A DNA stretch of 10,492 nt from a bacterium (GCA_009773075.1 WOUX01000014.1:1-10492); one strand, 5' to 3'; shown: positions 1-6,222, counted from the stretch's first letter. The notes: generated by a model from the letters alone, not told the origin. Program-made: numbers and translations.

Positions 1-22
1 GTAGCATCTCTGTCCGTCTCAT
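1..22 (-). CDS. 5' end of a probable transposase gene (7 codons only)
   Basis: On the minus strand an ATG at 22-20 opens a frame reading M-R-R-T-E-M-L before the window ends. It has a strong Shine-Dalgarno sequence, GGAGG (complement of 29-33), six bases upstream. I recall a group of ISNCY/IS1202-like transposases whose N-terminus starts in a similar way, but seven residues cannot establish homology. The IS-like repeats just upstream support a transposase. If correct, this gene is divergent from glgB, and its 5' untranslated region contains the GTCACC/GGTGAC hairpin at 25-42, which includes its ribosome binding site. Confidence 0.45.
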
Positions 23-71
23 CCGTCACCTCCATCGGTGACTATAACAAACCGGACAGATTGTGTGCTAC
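1..71. repeat. Nested inverted repeats within the IS end
   Basis: Three stems nest in this stretch: GTAGCA (1-6) with TGCTAC (66-71); TCTGTCCG (9-16) with CGGACAGA (53-60); and GTCACC (25-30) with GGTGAC (37-42) around a six-base loop. On the minus strand the innermost hairpin covers the GGAGG ribosome binding site of the putative transposase gene, so a transcript starting further out could hide that site. This is known from other IS elements as a guard against read-through expression; applying it here is inference. The outer stem could extend beyond the left edge. Confidence 0.6.
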
Positions 72-81
72 AAACCGGACA
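47..81. repeat. 12-bp direct repeat ACAAACCGGACA, two copies
   Basis: Identical 12-mers lie at 47-58 and 70-81, starting 23 bp apart, close to two helical turns. A related CGGACAG core appears in inverted orientation at 10-16. Such spaced repeats inside an IS tip are likely transposase binding sites. Confidence 0.6.
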
Positions 82-93
82 TATCACGTGTTA

Positions 94-144
94 CTGACAT
101 TTTTTATAATAAAAGTATTCTACATAAGAATTCTGTGATAAAAT
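94..144 (+). promoter_or_regulatory. Candidate promoters upstream of glgB
   Basis: Three weak candidates overlap here. (a) CTGACA at 94-99, at the presumed IS tip, lies 16 bp from TATTCT at 116-121; this would be a hybrid promoter created by the insertion. (b) A perfect TATAAT at 105-110 has no recognisable -35 box at the right distance. (c) TAAAAT at 139-144 is preceded by TG at 136-137 with one base between, an extended -10, again without a clear -35. Any of them could transcribe glgB. None is confirmed. Confidence 0.3.
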
Positions 145-166
145 AATGACCTTTTTGCCTTCAAAA

Positions 167-173
167 GAAGGAG
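167..173 (+). promoter_or_regulatory. Strong ribosome binding site serving glgB or a leader frame
   Basis: GAAGGAG lies 4 bases before ATG at 178 and 8 bases before TTG at 182. The ATG frame runs only 11 codons (178-213, M-I-A-M-Q-A-A-G-R-E-S, stop TAG), whereas the TTG is in frame with glgB. A later in-frame ATG for glgB at 221 lies 7 bases after the leader stop codon and has only a weak GA-rich sequence upstream (201-209). The site therefore serves either a TTG start of glgB or a short leader peptide coupled to the ATG at 221. Confidence 0.6.
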
Positions 174-181
174 TAATATGA

Positions 182-2101
182 TTGCTATGCAAGCCGCGGG
201 AAGAGAGAGTTAGTGTAGATATGCCTGAGAAGATGAAAGACAAAACAGGAAATGTCCTACACGGTGTAAGCCTTCTTACTGACCACGATGTTTATCTCTT
301 TAAAGAAGGAAACCATTTTAAACTCTACGATAAACTCGGCTCTCATCCAATGACCATCGATGGAAGAAATAATGGATGGAAGCCGGATGTGCATCCTTTG
401 AAGGTAAGAGAGGATGAATCGGGCATATGGGAAGCTTTTGTCCCTGGCGTTGAAAAGGGGACTCCTTACAAATATCACATTGCCTCCAGATACAATAACT
501 ACAGGGTTGACAAAGGTGACCCCCTTGCTTTTTATTGGGAAACCCCTCCCAGGACGGCTTCAGTTGCATGGGATCTGAGTTATGAATGGGGAGATGACGA
601 ATGGATGAAAGACAGGCATAAATTCAATGCCTCTGATGCCCCCTTTGCCATATACGAAGTACATCTTGGTTCGTGGAAAAGATGCCCTGAAGAAGGAAAC
701 AGGTTTCTCACCTATATAGAAATAGCCCATTCTTTAACAGAATACGTTAAGGAGATAGGGTTTACCCACGTTGAATTATTACCGGTTATGGAGCACCCCT
801 TCTATGGATCATGGGGGTATCAAACTGTAGGATATTTCGCACCAACAAGCCGATATGGAACTCCCCAGGATTTTATGTATCTAATAGATTATCTCCATAA
901 AAATGGGATTGGAGTCATACTGGACTGGGTCCCTTCCCATTTTCCAACGGATGAACACGGGCTTGCCTATTTTGACGGAACCCACCTTTATGAACATGCA
1001 GACCGAAGAAAGGGATACCATCCCGATTGGGATACATATATTTTTAATCTAGGAAGGAATGAAGTCAAGGAATTCCTTATCAGCAGTGGTCACTTCTGGC
1101 TGGACAAATACCATGTTGACGGTTTCAGGGTAGATGCCGTAGCGTCAATGCTGTACCTTGACTATGGAAGAAATGATGGAGAGTGGATACCTAACAAGTA
1201 TGGGGGAAATGAGAGTATCAAGGCTATAACCTTCCTAAAGAGGTTCAACGAAGCGGTCTACAGGGATTTCCCCGATGTCCAGACAATAGCGGAAGAATCT
1301 ACGGCATGGCCAATGGTTTCTCAACCCACGTATGTGGGAGGTCTTGGTTTTGGAATGAAATGGAATATGGGATGGATGCATGATACCCTGGATTATTTTT
1401 CCAAAGACCCCCTTTACAGAAAGTACCATCACAATCAGCTTACCTTCAGTATATGGTATGCATTTTCGGAAAATTTTCTCCTTCCCCTCTCACATGATGA
1501 AGTTGTCCATGGAAAGGGAGCCCTTGTTGGAAAGATGCCTGGAAATGAAGAACAAAAGTCAGCAAACCTTCGGCTCTTGTTAGGATACATGTACAGCCAC
1601 CCAGGAAAGAAACTGCTCTTCATGGGAGGAGAATTTGGCCAGTGGAGAGAGTGGAATCATGACGAGAGTTTAGAATGGCATGCCCTTCAATATCCCTCTC
1701 ATCAGGGAATACAGAGGTGGGTTAAAGACCTGAACCTCTTTTACAGAAACGAACCTGCTATGTATGAACTGGATTTTGCGATGGAGGGTTTTGAGTGGAT
1801 AGATTTTCACGACTGGGAGCATGGCATCATAAGCTTTATAAGAAAGGGCAAAAATACCGATGACATCATCCTTGTTATCTATAACTTAACGCCTATCCCA
1901 CGATATAACTATAGAGTTGGAGTCCCTCGTAGTGGTTTCTGGAAAGAGGTCATTAATAGTGATTCAGAAGTATACGGCGGAAGTGGGCATGGTAACCTCG
2001 GCGGTGTTGAAGCCACTCCGGTACCAGCCCATGGAAGAGATTATTCCATTTCTCTAACCTTACCTCCTTTGGGGGTTCTGTTTTTCAAGAGTGAGACATA
2101 A
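182..2101 (+). CDS. glgB: 1,4-alpha-glucan branching enzyme (GH13)
   Basis: Cytoplasmic enzyme that cuts an alpha-1,4-glucan chain and rejoins it through an alpha-1,6 bond, forming glycogen branches. Of 639 residues, about 40-110 are a CBM48-type N-terminal domain, about 155-520 the GH13 barrel, and the rest the C-terminal beta domain. GH13 motifs are intact: YEVHLGSW (158-165), DWVPSHF (248-254), DGFRVDAV with nucleophile D318, AEEST with acid/base E371, and LPLSHDEVVHGK with D439. The long E. coli-type N1 domain is absent, as in other short GlgB proteins. The CBM48 domain seems to lack about 20 residues: the usual G-x-x-F-x-V-W-A-P-N strand segment is missing between G61 and N-G-W (64-66). 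The start is uncertain: TTG at 182 has the best ribosome binding site, but ATG at 221 is plausible, since similarity begins only near residue 31. The gene stands alone, followed by unrelated restriction genes. Confidence 0.95.
   Translation: MLCKPREERVSVDMPEKMKDKTGNVLHGVSLLTDHDVYLFKEGNHFKLYDKLGSHPMTIDGRNNGWKPDVHPLKVREDESGIWEAFVPGVEKGTPYKYHIASRYNNYRVDKGDPLAFYWETPPRTASVAWDLSYEWGDDEWMKDRHKFNASDAPFAIYEVHLGSWKRCPEEGNRFLTYIEIAHSLTEYVKEIGFTHVELLPVMEHPFYGSWGYQTVGYFAPTSRYGTPQDFMYLIDYLHKNGIGVILDWVPSHFPTDEHGLAYFDGTHLYEHADRRKGYHPDWDTYIFNLGRNEVKEFLISSGHFWLDKYHVDGFRVDAVASMLYLDYGRNDGEWIPNKYGGNESIKAITFLKRFNEAVYRDFPDVQTIAEESTAWPMVSQPTYVGGLGFGMKWNMGWMHDTLDYFSKDPLYRKYHHNQLTFSIWYAFSENFLLPLSHDEVVHGKGALVGKMPGNEEQKSANLRLLLGYMYSHPGKKLLFMGGEFGQWREWNHDESLEWHALQYPSHQGIQRWVKDLNLFYRNEPAMYELDFAMEGFEWIDFHDWEHGIISFIRKGKNTDDIILVIYNLTPIPRYNYRVGVPRSGFWKEVINSDSEVYGGSGHGNLGGVEATPVPAHGRDYSISLTLPPLGVLFFKSET
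359..382 (+). repeat. 8-bp direct repeat at the glgB CBM48 deletion point
   Basis: GATGGAAG occurs at 359-366 and 375-382. The repeats flank the place where about 20 family residues are missing from GlgB, so a replication-slippage deletion between short repeats is conceivable. Eight bases is short and could be chance. Confidence 0.4.
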
Positions 2102-2191
2102 ATTTCGAGGGCAGAGTGTTGTTATGTACGGTTCTTTCTCAGAGAGACCTTTGAAAAATTTTTCTAATCATACAAGTTTACGCTTATTGGG
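2102..2191. other. Non-coding gap between glgB and the restriction gene
   Basis: This 90-base gap has no gene. It holds an imperfect GA/TC-rich inverted stretch (2130-2149) followed by a perfect 12-bp AT palindrome, GAAAAATTTTTC (2153-2164). Together these could act as a weak terminator for glgB. TTGAAA at 2151-2156 resembles a -35 box, but no good -10 follows. No strong Shine-Dalgarno sequence precedes the next gene. Confidence 0.35.
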
Positions 2192-5100
2192 ATGGGCAAA
2201 ATGCTAAGATCATATCTGGAAAAAATATTTGAGGTTGCTAATCGTGGAGATGCCAGGGAAGAAAGTTATTACTCTATTCTTGAAGGATTGTTAAAGGAAT
2301 ATACAGAATCAATTGACAAAAGAGGTATTTACACAACCACGCTGCCAAAGAAAACCGAAGCCGGCAATCCCGATTTTAGAATATGGGATGGTAAACAACA
2401 TATCGTTGGATATGTTGAAGCCAAGGCGCCAGAAGTTGACAATTTAGATTCGATAGAAGATTCAGAGCAATTGAAGCGCTATCGGCGTACATTCCCGAAC
2501 CTGATACTAACCAACTTTTTTGAATTCAGACTTTATCGCAATGGCACTTTGATAGATAAGGTTCTTGTCGGCAGACCTTTTGTTGTTCATAAACTTAAAA
2601 CCATTCCGCCAGTCGAAAAAAAAGCAGATTTTCTTAAACTGCTTGAGAGATTCTTTTCCTTCTCTCTACCAAGAGTCTATGATGCCGAAACCCTGGCAAT
2701 AGAATTAGCAAAGAGAACACGCTTTTTGAAGGATGAGGTCGTCACACAGGAGTTAAAGGAAGAAGAAAGCATAGGAAAAGGATTTATCTCAGGTTTTTAT
2801 GAGGCATTCAGAAAATATCTCATAAGCGGTCTTTCAAGAGAAGAGTTCGCCAACCTGTATTCACAGACCGTCACCTACGGACTTTTTGCTGCCCGTACCC
2901 GATCAGAAAACGGCTTTAATAGAAAACTTGCATACGATAACATTCCACACACCATCGGACTTTTACGAGATGTATTCAAGTTCATTTCCCTTGGAGACCT
3001 ACCCAAGCAGATGGAATGGGTTATTGACGACATTTCAGAAGTTTTAGCAGTTACTGATGTAAAAAATATCCTTCACCAATATTTTCACGAGGGCAAGGGC
3101 AAAGACCCTATCGTCCATTTTTACGAGACCTTTTTGGCCAAATACGACCCGCAAACGAGAGAAAAGAGAGGCGTCTATTACACTCCAGAATCCGTGGTTT
3201 CCTATATTGTCCGTTCTCTGGATCATATTTTGAAAGAACATTTTAATAGAGCAGATGGATTTGCAAGCGACTCGGTTACCGTTTTAGACCCTGCGGCAGG
3301 GACACTTACGTTTTTAGCTGAAGCAGCCAAATTAGCCGTAGAGGAATTTGTCTCCAGATATGGCGAAGGGGGAAAAGAAAATTTCATTAAGGAGCATATC
3401 CTTAAAAATTTCTACGCGTTTGAACTGATGATGGCACCGTACACAGTAGGTCATTTGAAGATGTCTTTTCTCTTGGAAGAATTGGGCTATAGTCTCCAGG
3501 ATGATGATAGATTTAAACTTTACCTCACCAATACTTTGGAGATGGAAGAACTTGCCCAAACCGAACTTCCTGGTATGGTTTCGCTTTCTGAAGAATCGCA
3601 TTTAGCAGGCAAGGTCAAAAAAGAGCAGCCTGTTTTGGTGATACTAGGCAATCCACCATATTCGGGAGTATCCGCAAACAGGGGAAAATGGATAGATGAT
3701 TTGCTGAAAAAAGGTTATACCCGCTCTGATGGCTATAAAGATAATGGTTATTATCAAATAGACAGGAAACCTCTTGGAGAAAGAAATCCTAAGTGGTTGC
3801 AGGATGATTATGTGAAGTTCGTTCGTTTTGCCCAATGGAAGATTGATCAGGCAGGCGAAGGAGTTTTGGGATTTATCACCAATCATGGCTACCTTGACAA
3901 TCCAACTTTCAGAGGTATGCGGCAATCCCTGTTGAACAGCTTTAATGAAATTTATATTCTAGACTTACACGGTAACAGCCTGAAAAAAGAGAAATGCCCT
4001 GACGGCTCCAAAGATGAAAATGTATTCGATATTCAGCAGGGAGTAGCCATCTCACTATTCATAAAGAAAAAAGGCAAGAAGAAAGATTGCAACGTCTATC
4101 ATTCAGAGATTTGGGGATTGAGAGAAGAAAAAAAATATGATTGGCTTTTGAAGAATGATATAAAAACGACAAATTGGCGAAAGCTATCTCCGAAGTCTGA
4201 ATTTTATCTTCTTATTCCGAGAGAAGAAAAACTTTTAAAACTATATGATAAGCACCCTAAAATAACAGAGGTGTTTCCTCTTAACGGTGTCGGAATGACA
4301 ACAGCAAGAGATAGCTTTGTCATAGATAGAGAAAAAAACATGCTGTTGAATAGAATACGTCTTTTCAAAAATAGTAAATATTCTGATGATGATCTTCATA
4401 AATTTTTTCAAATAAATAGAAAGAAAGGATGGAGCATTAGAAAAGCCTGGAATATGCTTCAATTTATCTCTGATTCTGATCTAAACGAATTCATTCAACC
4501 GGTTCTATATCGCCCCTTTGATGTTCAGTGGATTTTTTATCATGATGCAGTAGTATGGAGGACAGTAAAGAGAGTCATGCGCCATATGATGGAGGAGAAT
4601 TTGGGGTTGATTACGAGAAGGCAAATGTTACCCGGTCGCCCTTGCAATTATGTTTTTGTATCTAATCTTATAATTTCAGACGGAGTAATTCGCTCTGATA
4701 ATAAAGGTGGAGAATCATTATTCCCTCTCTACCTCTACTCCGACACAGACAAAAAGGAGACAGGCAACCCAAATAAGAAGAGATCTTTAGGGAGCACTAT
4801 GATGCTCTTTGAACCAAAGACAGAATATACCATAAAGAAGCCGAACCTTTCCCCGCAATTAGTTGAACGGTTGACAGGCCAATATAAGAAGACGCCGTCA
4901 CCAGAAGAGATTTTCTATTACATCTACTCTGTCCTCTATTCCAATATCTACCGAACAAAATACGCTGAGTTCCTGAAGATGGATTTCCCGAAAATTCCTT
5001 TTACGAAAGATTACAAACTGTTTAGCAAAATGGCTGGATATGGGAAAAGGCTCGTTGATTTGCATCTGCTTAAATCGGCAGAACTTGACTCACCTGTTGC

Positions 5101-5410
5101 TAAGTTTCAGGGTTATGGCGATGAGAGAGTTGAAAAATTGAGATATGATGGGGAAGAAAAGTGTGTTTATGTTAATCGTAGTCGGTATTTTGAGGGAATT
5201 ACAAAAGAAGTCTGGGAGTATCAAATCGGGGGCTATCAGGTTTGCAGCAAATGGCTAAAAGATAGAAAAGGGAGAAGGTTGTTCCTTGATGATATAAAAC
5301 ATTACTGCAAGATTGTTACTTCCCTTCAAAAGACAATTGAAATTCAGAAAGTGATTGATGATATTTATCCAGAAGCGGAGAAGGAGACCATAGAGTTTGA
5401 AAATAAGTAA
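2192..5410 (+). CDS. Single-chain restriction-modification enzyme (Type IIG / Type ISP-like, N6-adenine methylase)
   Basis: Probably recognises, methylates and cuts DNA in one 1072-residue polypeptide. The N-terminus (about 1-130) is a PD-(D/E)xK nuclease: P60-D61, E76-A-K78, and a QxxxY motif at Q93-Y97, typical of Type I-like nucleases. A helical linker follows (about 150-310). The amino-methyltransferase has DPAAGTLTF (366-374, AdoMet motif I), E411 in the motif II region, and NPPY (487-490, motif IV, adenine-N6). Downstream, GVAISLF (617-623), YRPFD (773-777) and the YYIYSVLYS...YRTKYAEFLKMDFPKIP region (909-936) match the Type ISP C-terminal target-recognition domain. Full Type ISP enzymes such as LlaGI/LlaBIII are about 1600 residues with a helicase; none is seen here, so a Type IIG mode is more likely. 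Motif I has L372 where G is usual. Alternative start: ATG at 2201. Two runs of eight A lie in the frame (2616-2623, 4128-4135). Probably horizontally acquired. Confidence 0.88.
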   Translation: MGKMLRSYLEKIFEVANRGDAREESYYSILEGLLKEYTESIDKRGIYTTTLPKKTEAGNPDFRIWDGKQHIVGYVEAKAPEVDNLDSIEDSEQLKRYRRTFPNLILTNFFEFRLYRNGTLIDKVLVGRPFVVHKLKTIPPVEKKADFLKLLERFFSFSLPRVYDAETLAIELAKRTRFLKDEVVTQELKEEESIGKGFISGFYEAFRKYLISGLSREEFANLYSQTVTYGLFAARTRSENGFNRKLAYDNIPHTIGLLRDVFKFISLGDLPKQMEWVIDDISEVLAVTDVKNILHQYFHEGKGKDPIVHFYETFLAKYDPQTREKRGVYYTPESVVSYIVRSLDHILKEHFNRADGFASDSVTVLDPAAGTLTFLAEAAKLAVEEFVSRYGEGGKENFIKEHILKNFYAFELMMAPYTVGHLKMSFLLEELGYSLQDDDRFKLYLTNTLEMEELAQTELPGMVSLSEESHLAGKVKKEQPVLVILGNPPYSGVSANRGKWIDDLLKKGYTRSDGYKDNGYYQIDRKPLGERNPKWLQDDYVKFVRFAQWKIDQAGEGVLGFITNHGYLDNPTFRGMRQSLLNSFNEIYILDLHGNSLKKEKCPDGSKDENVFDIQQGVAISLFIKKKGKKKDCNVYHSEIWGLREEKKYDWLLKNDIKTTNWRKLSPKSEFYLLIPREEKLLKLYDKHPKITEVFPLNGVGMTTARDSFVIDREKNMLLNRIRLFKNSKYSDDDLHKFFQINRKKGWSIRKAWNMLQFISDSDLNEFIQPVLYRPFDVQWIFYHDAVVWRTVKRVMRHMMEENLGLITRRQMLPGRPCNYVFVSNLIISDGVIRSDNKGGESLFPLYLYSDTDKKETGNPNKKRSLGSTMMLFEPKTEYTIKKPNLSPQLVERLTGQYKKTPSPEEIFYYIYSVLYSNIYRTKYAEFLKMDFPKIPFTKDYKLFSKMAGYGKRLVDLHLLKSAELDSPVAKFQGYGDERVEKLRYDGEEKCVYVNRSRYFEGITKEVWEYQIGGYQVCSKWLKDRKGRRLFLDDIKHYCKIVTSLQKTIEIQKVIDDIYPEAEKETIEFENK

Positions 5411-5466
5411 AAAAATCATATCGTATGAGTCGTATGAGCAAAATCGGCACGGCACAGCGTATAACA

Positions 5467-5535
5467 CAGCATAAAAGGTTCGTGCCTTACAGCGCTTACC
5501 CAAATTTTTGCCTCGCAAAGACTTCTTTTATGCTG
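5467..5535. repeat. 11-bp perfect inverted repeat enclosing a small hairpin
   Basis: CAGCATAAAAG at 5467-5477 pairs exactly with CTTTTATGCTG at 5525-5535, with 47 bases between. The interior holds the TTTGC/GCAAA hairpin (5507-5519). The first arm of the overlapping GGCACG/CGTGCC pair lies outside, so two alternative folds compete. It looks like a MITE- or REP-like remnant, but no target duplication is visible. Confidence 0.5.
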
Positions 5536-5596
5536 AAAACGTTATCTGCTCAGTGCGGGCAGGGGAGACCATTTTTAAAAAACTATTTATGTTATG

Positions 5597-5601
5597 AGGA
5601 G
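5597..5601 (+). promoter_or_regulatory. Ribosome binding site of the antitoxin gene
   Basis: AGGAG sits 8 bases before the ATG at 5610, which fixes that start. It is the only strong Shine-Dalgarno sequence in the toxin-antitoxin pair, since the toxin gene has only a weak one. Confidence 0.7.
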
Positions 5602-5609
5602 TTAATAAA

Positions 5610-5834
5610 ATGGAGATTGCTAATAGAATAATAGTTGATGAGAAGACTAGATTTGGGAAGCCCGTTATAAAAGGTTCACGGGTTCCGGTGGATTTAATTA
5701 TTGGAAAATTGGCTGGTGGCATGACCTATGATGAAGTTATGTCTGAATACGACTTAACGAAAGAAGATATTTTAGCTGCATTGGATTATGCTGCAAAACA
5801 CCTTTCAGATGAAGAAATCAGGGCTATAGCTTAA
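5610..5834 (+). CDS. DUF433 family antitoxin
   Basis: A 74-residue protein of the DUF433 family, usually paired with a PIN-like toxin. DUF433 proteins have a winged-helix-like fold and are thought to neutralise the toxin and bind the operon's own promoter. The diagnostic segment is GKPVIKGSRVPVDLI (16-30), followed by the helix-turn-helix-like stretch LAGGMTYDEVMSEYDLTKEDILAALDYA (34-61). The protein is full length for the family. The start has an AGGAG site 8 bases upstream. It is followed, after a single base, by the toxin gene, so the pair is surely co-transcribed and probably translationally coupled. Self-repression at the upstream region is expected from the family but no operator is identified. 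Confidence 0.88.
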   Translation: MEIANRIIVDEKTRFGKPVIKGSRVPVDLIIGKLAGGMTYDEVMSEYDLTKEDILAALDYAAKHLSDEEIRAIA

Positions 5835-5835
5835 G

Positions 5836-6201
5836 ATGATTAAATTTGTAATTGATGAAGACATGCCAAGATCAACAGCAAGGGTTTTAAAAGCCAATGG
5901 TTTTGACTCCTTAGATGTACGGGATTATGGTTTGAGAGGTAAAGATGACGAAGAGGTATTTGAATTTGCTCAAAGAAATAATGCCATACTATTGACTGGC
6001 GATTGGGGATTTGGAAACCTCTTACATTTCCCAATAGGGAGTCATTTAGGGATTGTCATTGCTCATTTCCCTCACGAAATATCCTCTGCTGAATTGAATA
6101 ATCAGATACTCAAAGCTTTTAGGAACCTCACAGAAGGTGATTTTAAAGGCAATCTCATTATTCTTGAACCAGGCAAACTAAGAATTAGAAGGAAACCATA
6201 A
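5836..6201 (+). CDS. DUF5615 family PIN-like toxin
   Basis: A 121-residue protein of the DUF5615 (Mut7-C/PIN-like) family, predicted RNase toxin of a DUF433/DUF5615 pair. Acidic residues expected for a metal-dependent PIN-like active site are present: D7 and D9 in FVIDEDMP, D37-D38-E39 in GKDDEEVFEFA, and D56 in LLTGDWGFGN. The N-terminus (start near the first strand) and length fit the family. The gene begins one base after the antitoxin stop codon and lacks a strong ribosome binding site of its own, which favours translational coupling and keeps toxin output tied to antitoxin. All key acids are intact, so it is likely functional. Only 21 bases separate its stop from the GH57 gene, so transcription from this pair may continue into the glucan genes. 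Confidence 0.85.
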   Translation: MIKFVIDEDMPRSTARVLKANGFDSLDVRDYGLRGKDDEEVFEFAQRNNAILLTGDWGFGNLLHFPIGSHLGIVIAHFPHEISSAELNNQILKAFRNLTEGDFKGNLIILEPGKLRIRRKP

Positions 6202-6205
6202 TTAG

Positions 6206-6212
6206 TAAGGAG
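6206..6212 (+). promoter_or_regulatory. Ribosome binding site of the GH57 gene
   Basis: TAAGGAG lies 10 bases before the ATG at 6223, within the 21-base gap after the toxin gene. There is no room for a separate promoter in this gap, so the GH57 gene must be transcribed from within or upstream of the toxin-antitoxin pair. Confidence 0.65.
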
Positions 6213-6222
6213 TATCCCTATA

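Larger units (their letters stand above)
1..99 (-). mobile_element. Probable insertion sequence end (truncated by window edge)
   Basis: Read on the minus strand, this stretch starts with TGTCAGT (99-93), carries two copies of a 12-bp sequence ending in CCGGACA (70-81 and 47-58 on the + strand, 23 bp apart), and then a ribosome binding site and ATG for a gene that leaves the window. Terminal TG..., sub-terminal repeats that could bind a transposase, and a transposase-like start close inside are the usual layout of an IS end. The outer boundary near 99 is inferred from the TGTCAGT tip only, since the other end and any target duplication are outside the window. The family is uncertain; from memory the reading frame start resembles ISNCY/IS1202-type transposases, while IS21- or IS481-type ends are also possible. 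Confidence 0.5.
5411..5609. other. Non-coding stretch with inverted repeats
   Basis: No convincing gene lies in these 199 bases. They contain a tandem 9-mer TCGTATGAG (5421-5429, 5430-5438); a perfect 11-bp inverted repeat, CAGCATAAAAG (5467-5477) with CTTTTATGCTG (5525-5535); GGCACG (5446-5451) with CGTGCC (5481-5486); and a small hairpin TTTGC-CTC-GCAAA (5507-5519) inside the 11-bp pair. The region separates the restriction gene from the toxin-antitoxin pair. It may be the scar of a small palindromic element, or carry the terminator of one module and the promoter of the next. Confidence 0.6.

Noticed and set aside
1..81. CRISPR array
   Set aside because: Only two short 12-bp repeats with an 11-base interval are present, far too short for a repeat-spacer pattern.
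105..110. Perfect TATAAT as the main glgB promoter
   Set aside because: No -35-like hexamer is found 16-18 bases upstream and no TG extension precedes it, so it is kept only as one candidate.
3044..4462. Several minus-strand frames of 65-93 codons inside the restriction gene
   Set aside because: They are antisense shadows of a gene with clear nuclease and methylase motifs, with no family resemblance of their own.
5425..5631. A 68-codon + strand frame between the restriction gene and the antitoxin
   Set aside because: It lies across the inverted repeats, has no good ribosome binding site, resembles no family I know, and overlaps the start of the antitoxin gene in another frame.
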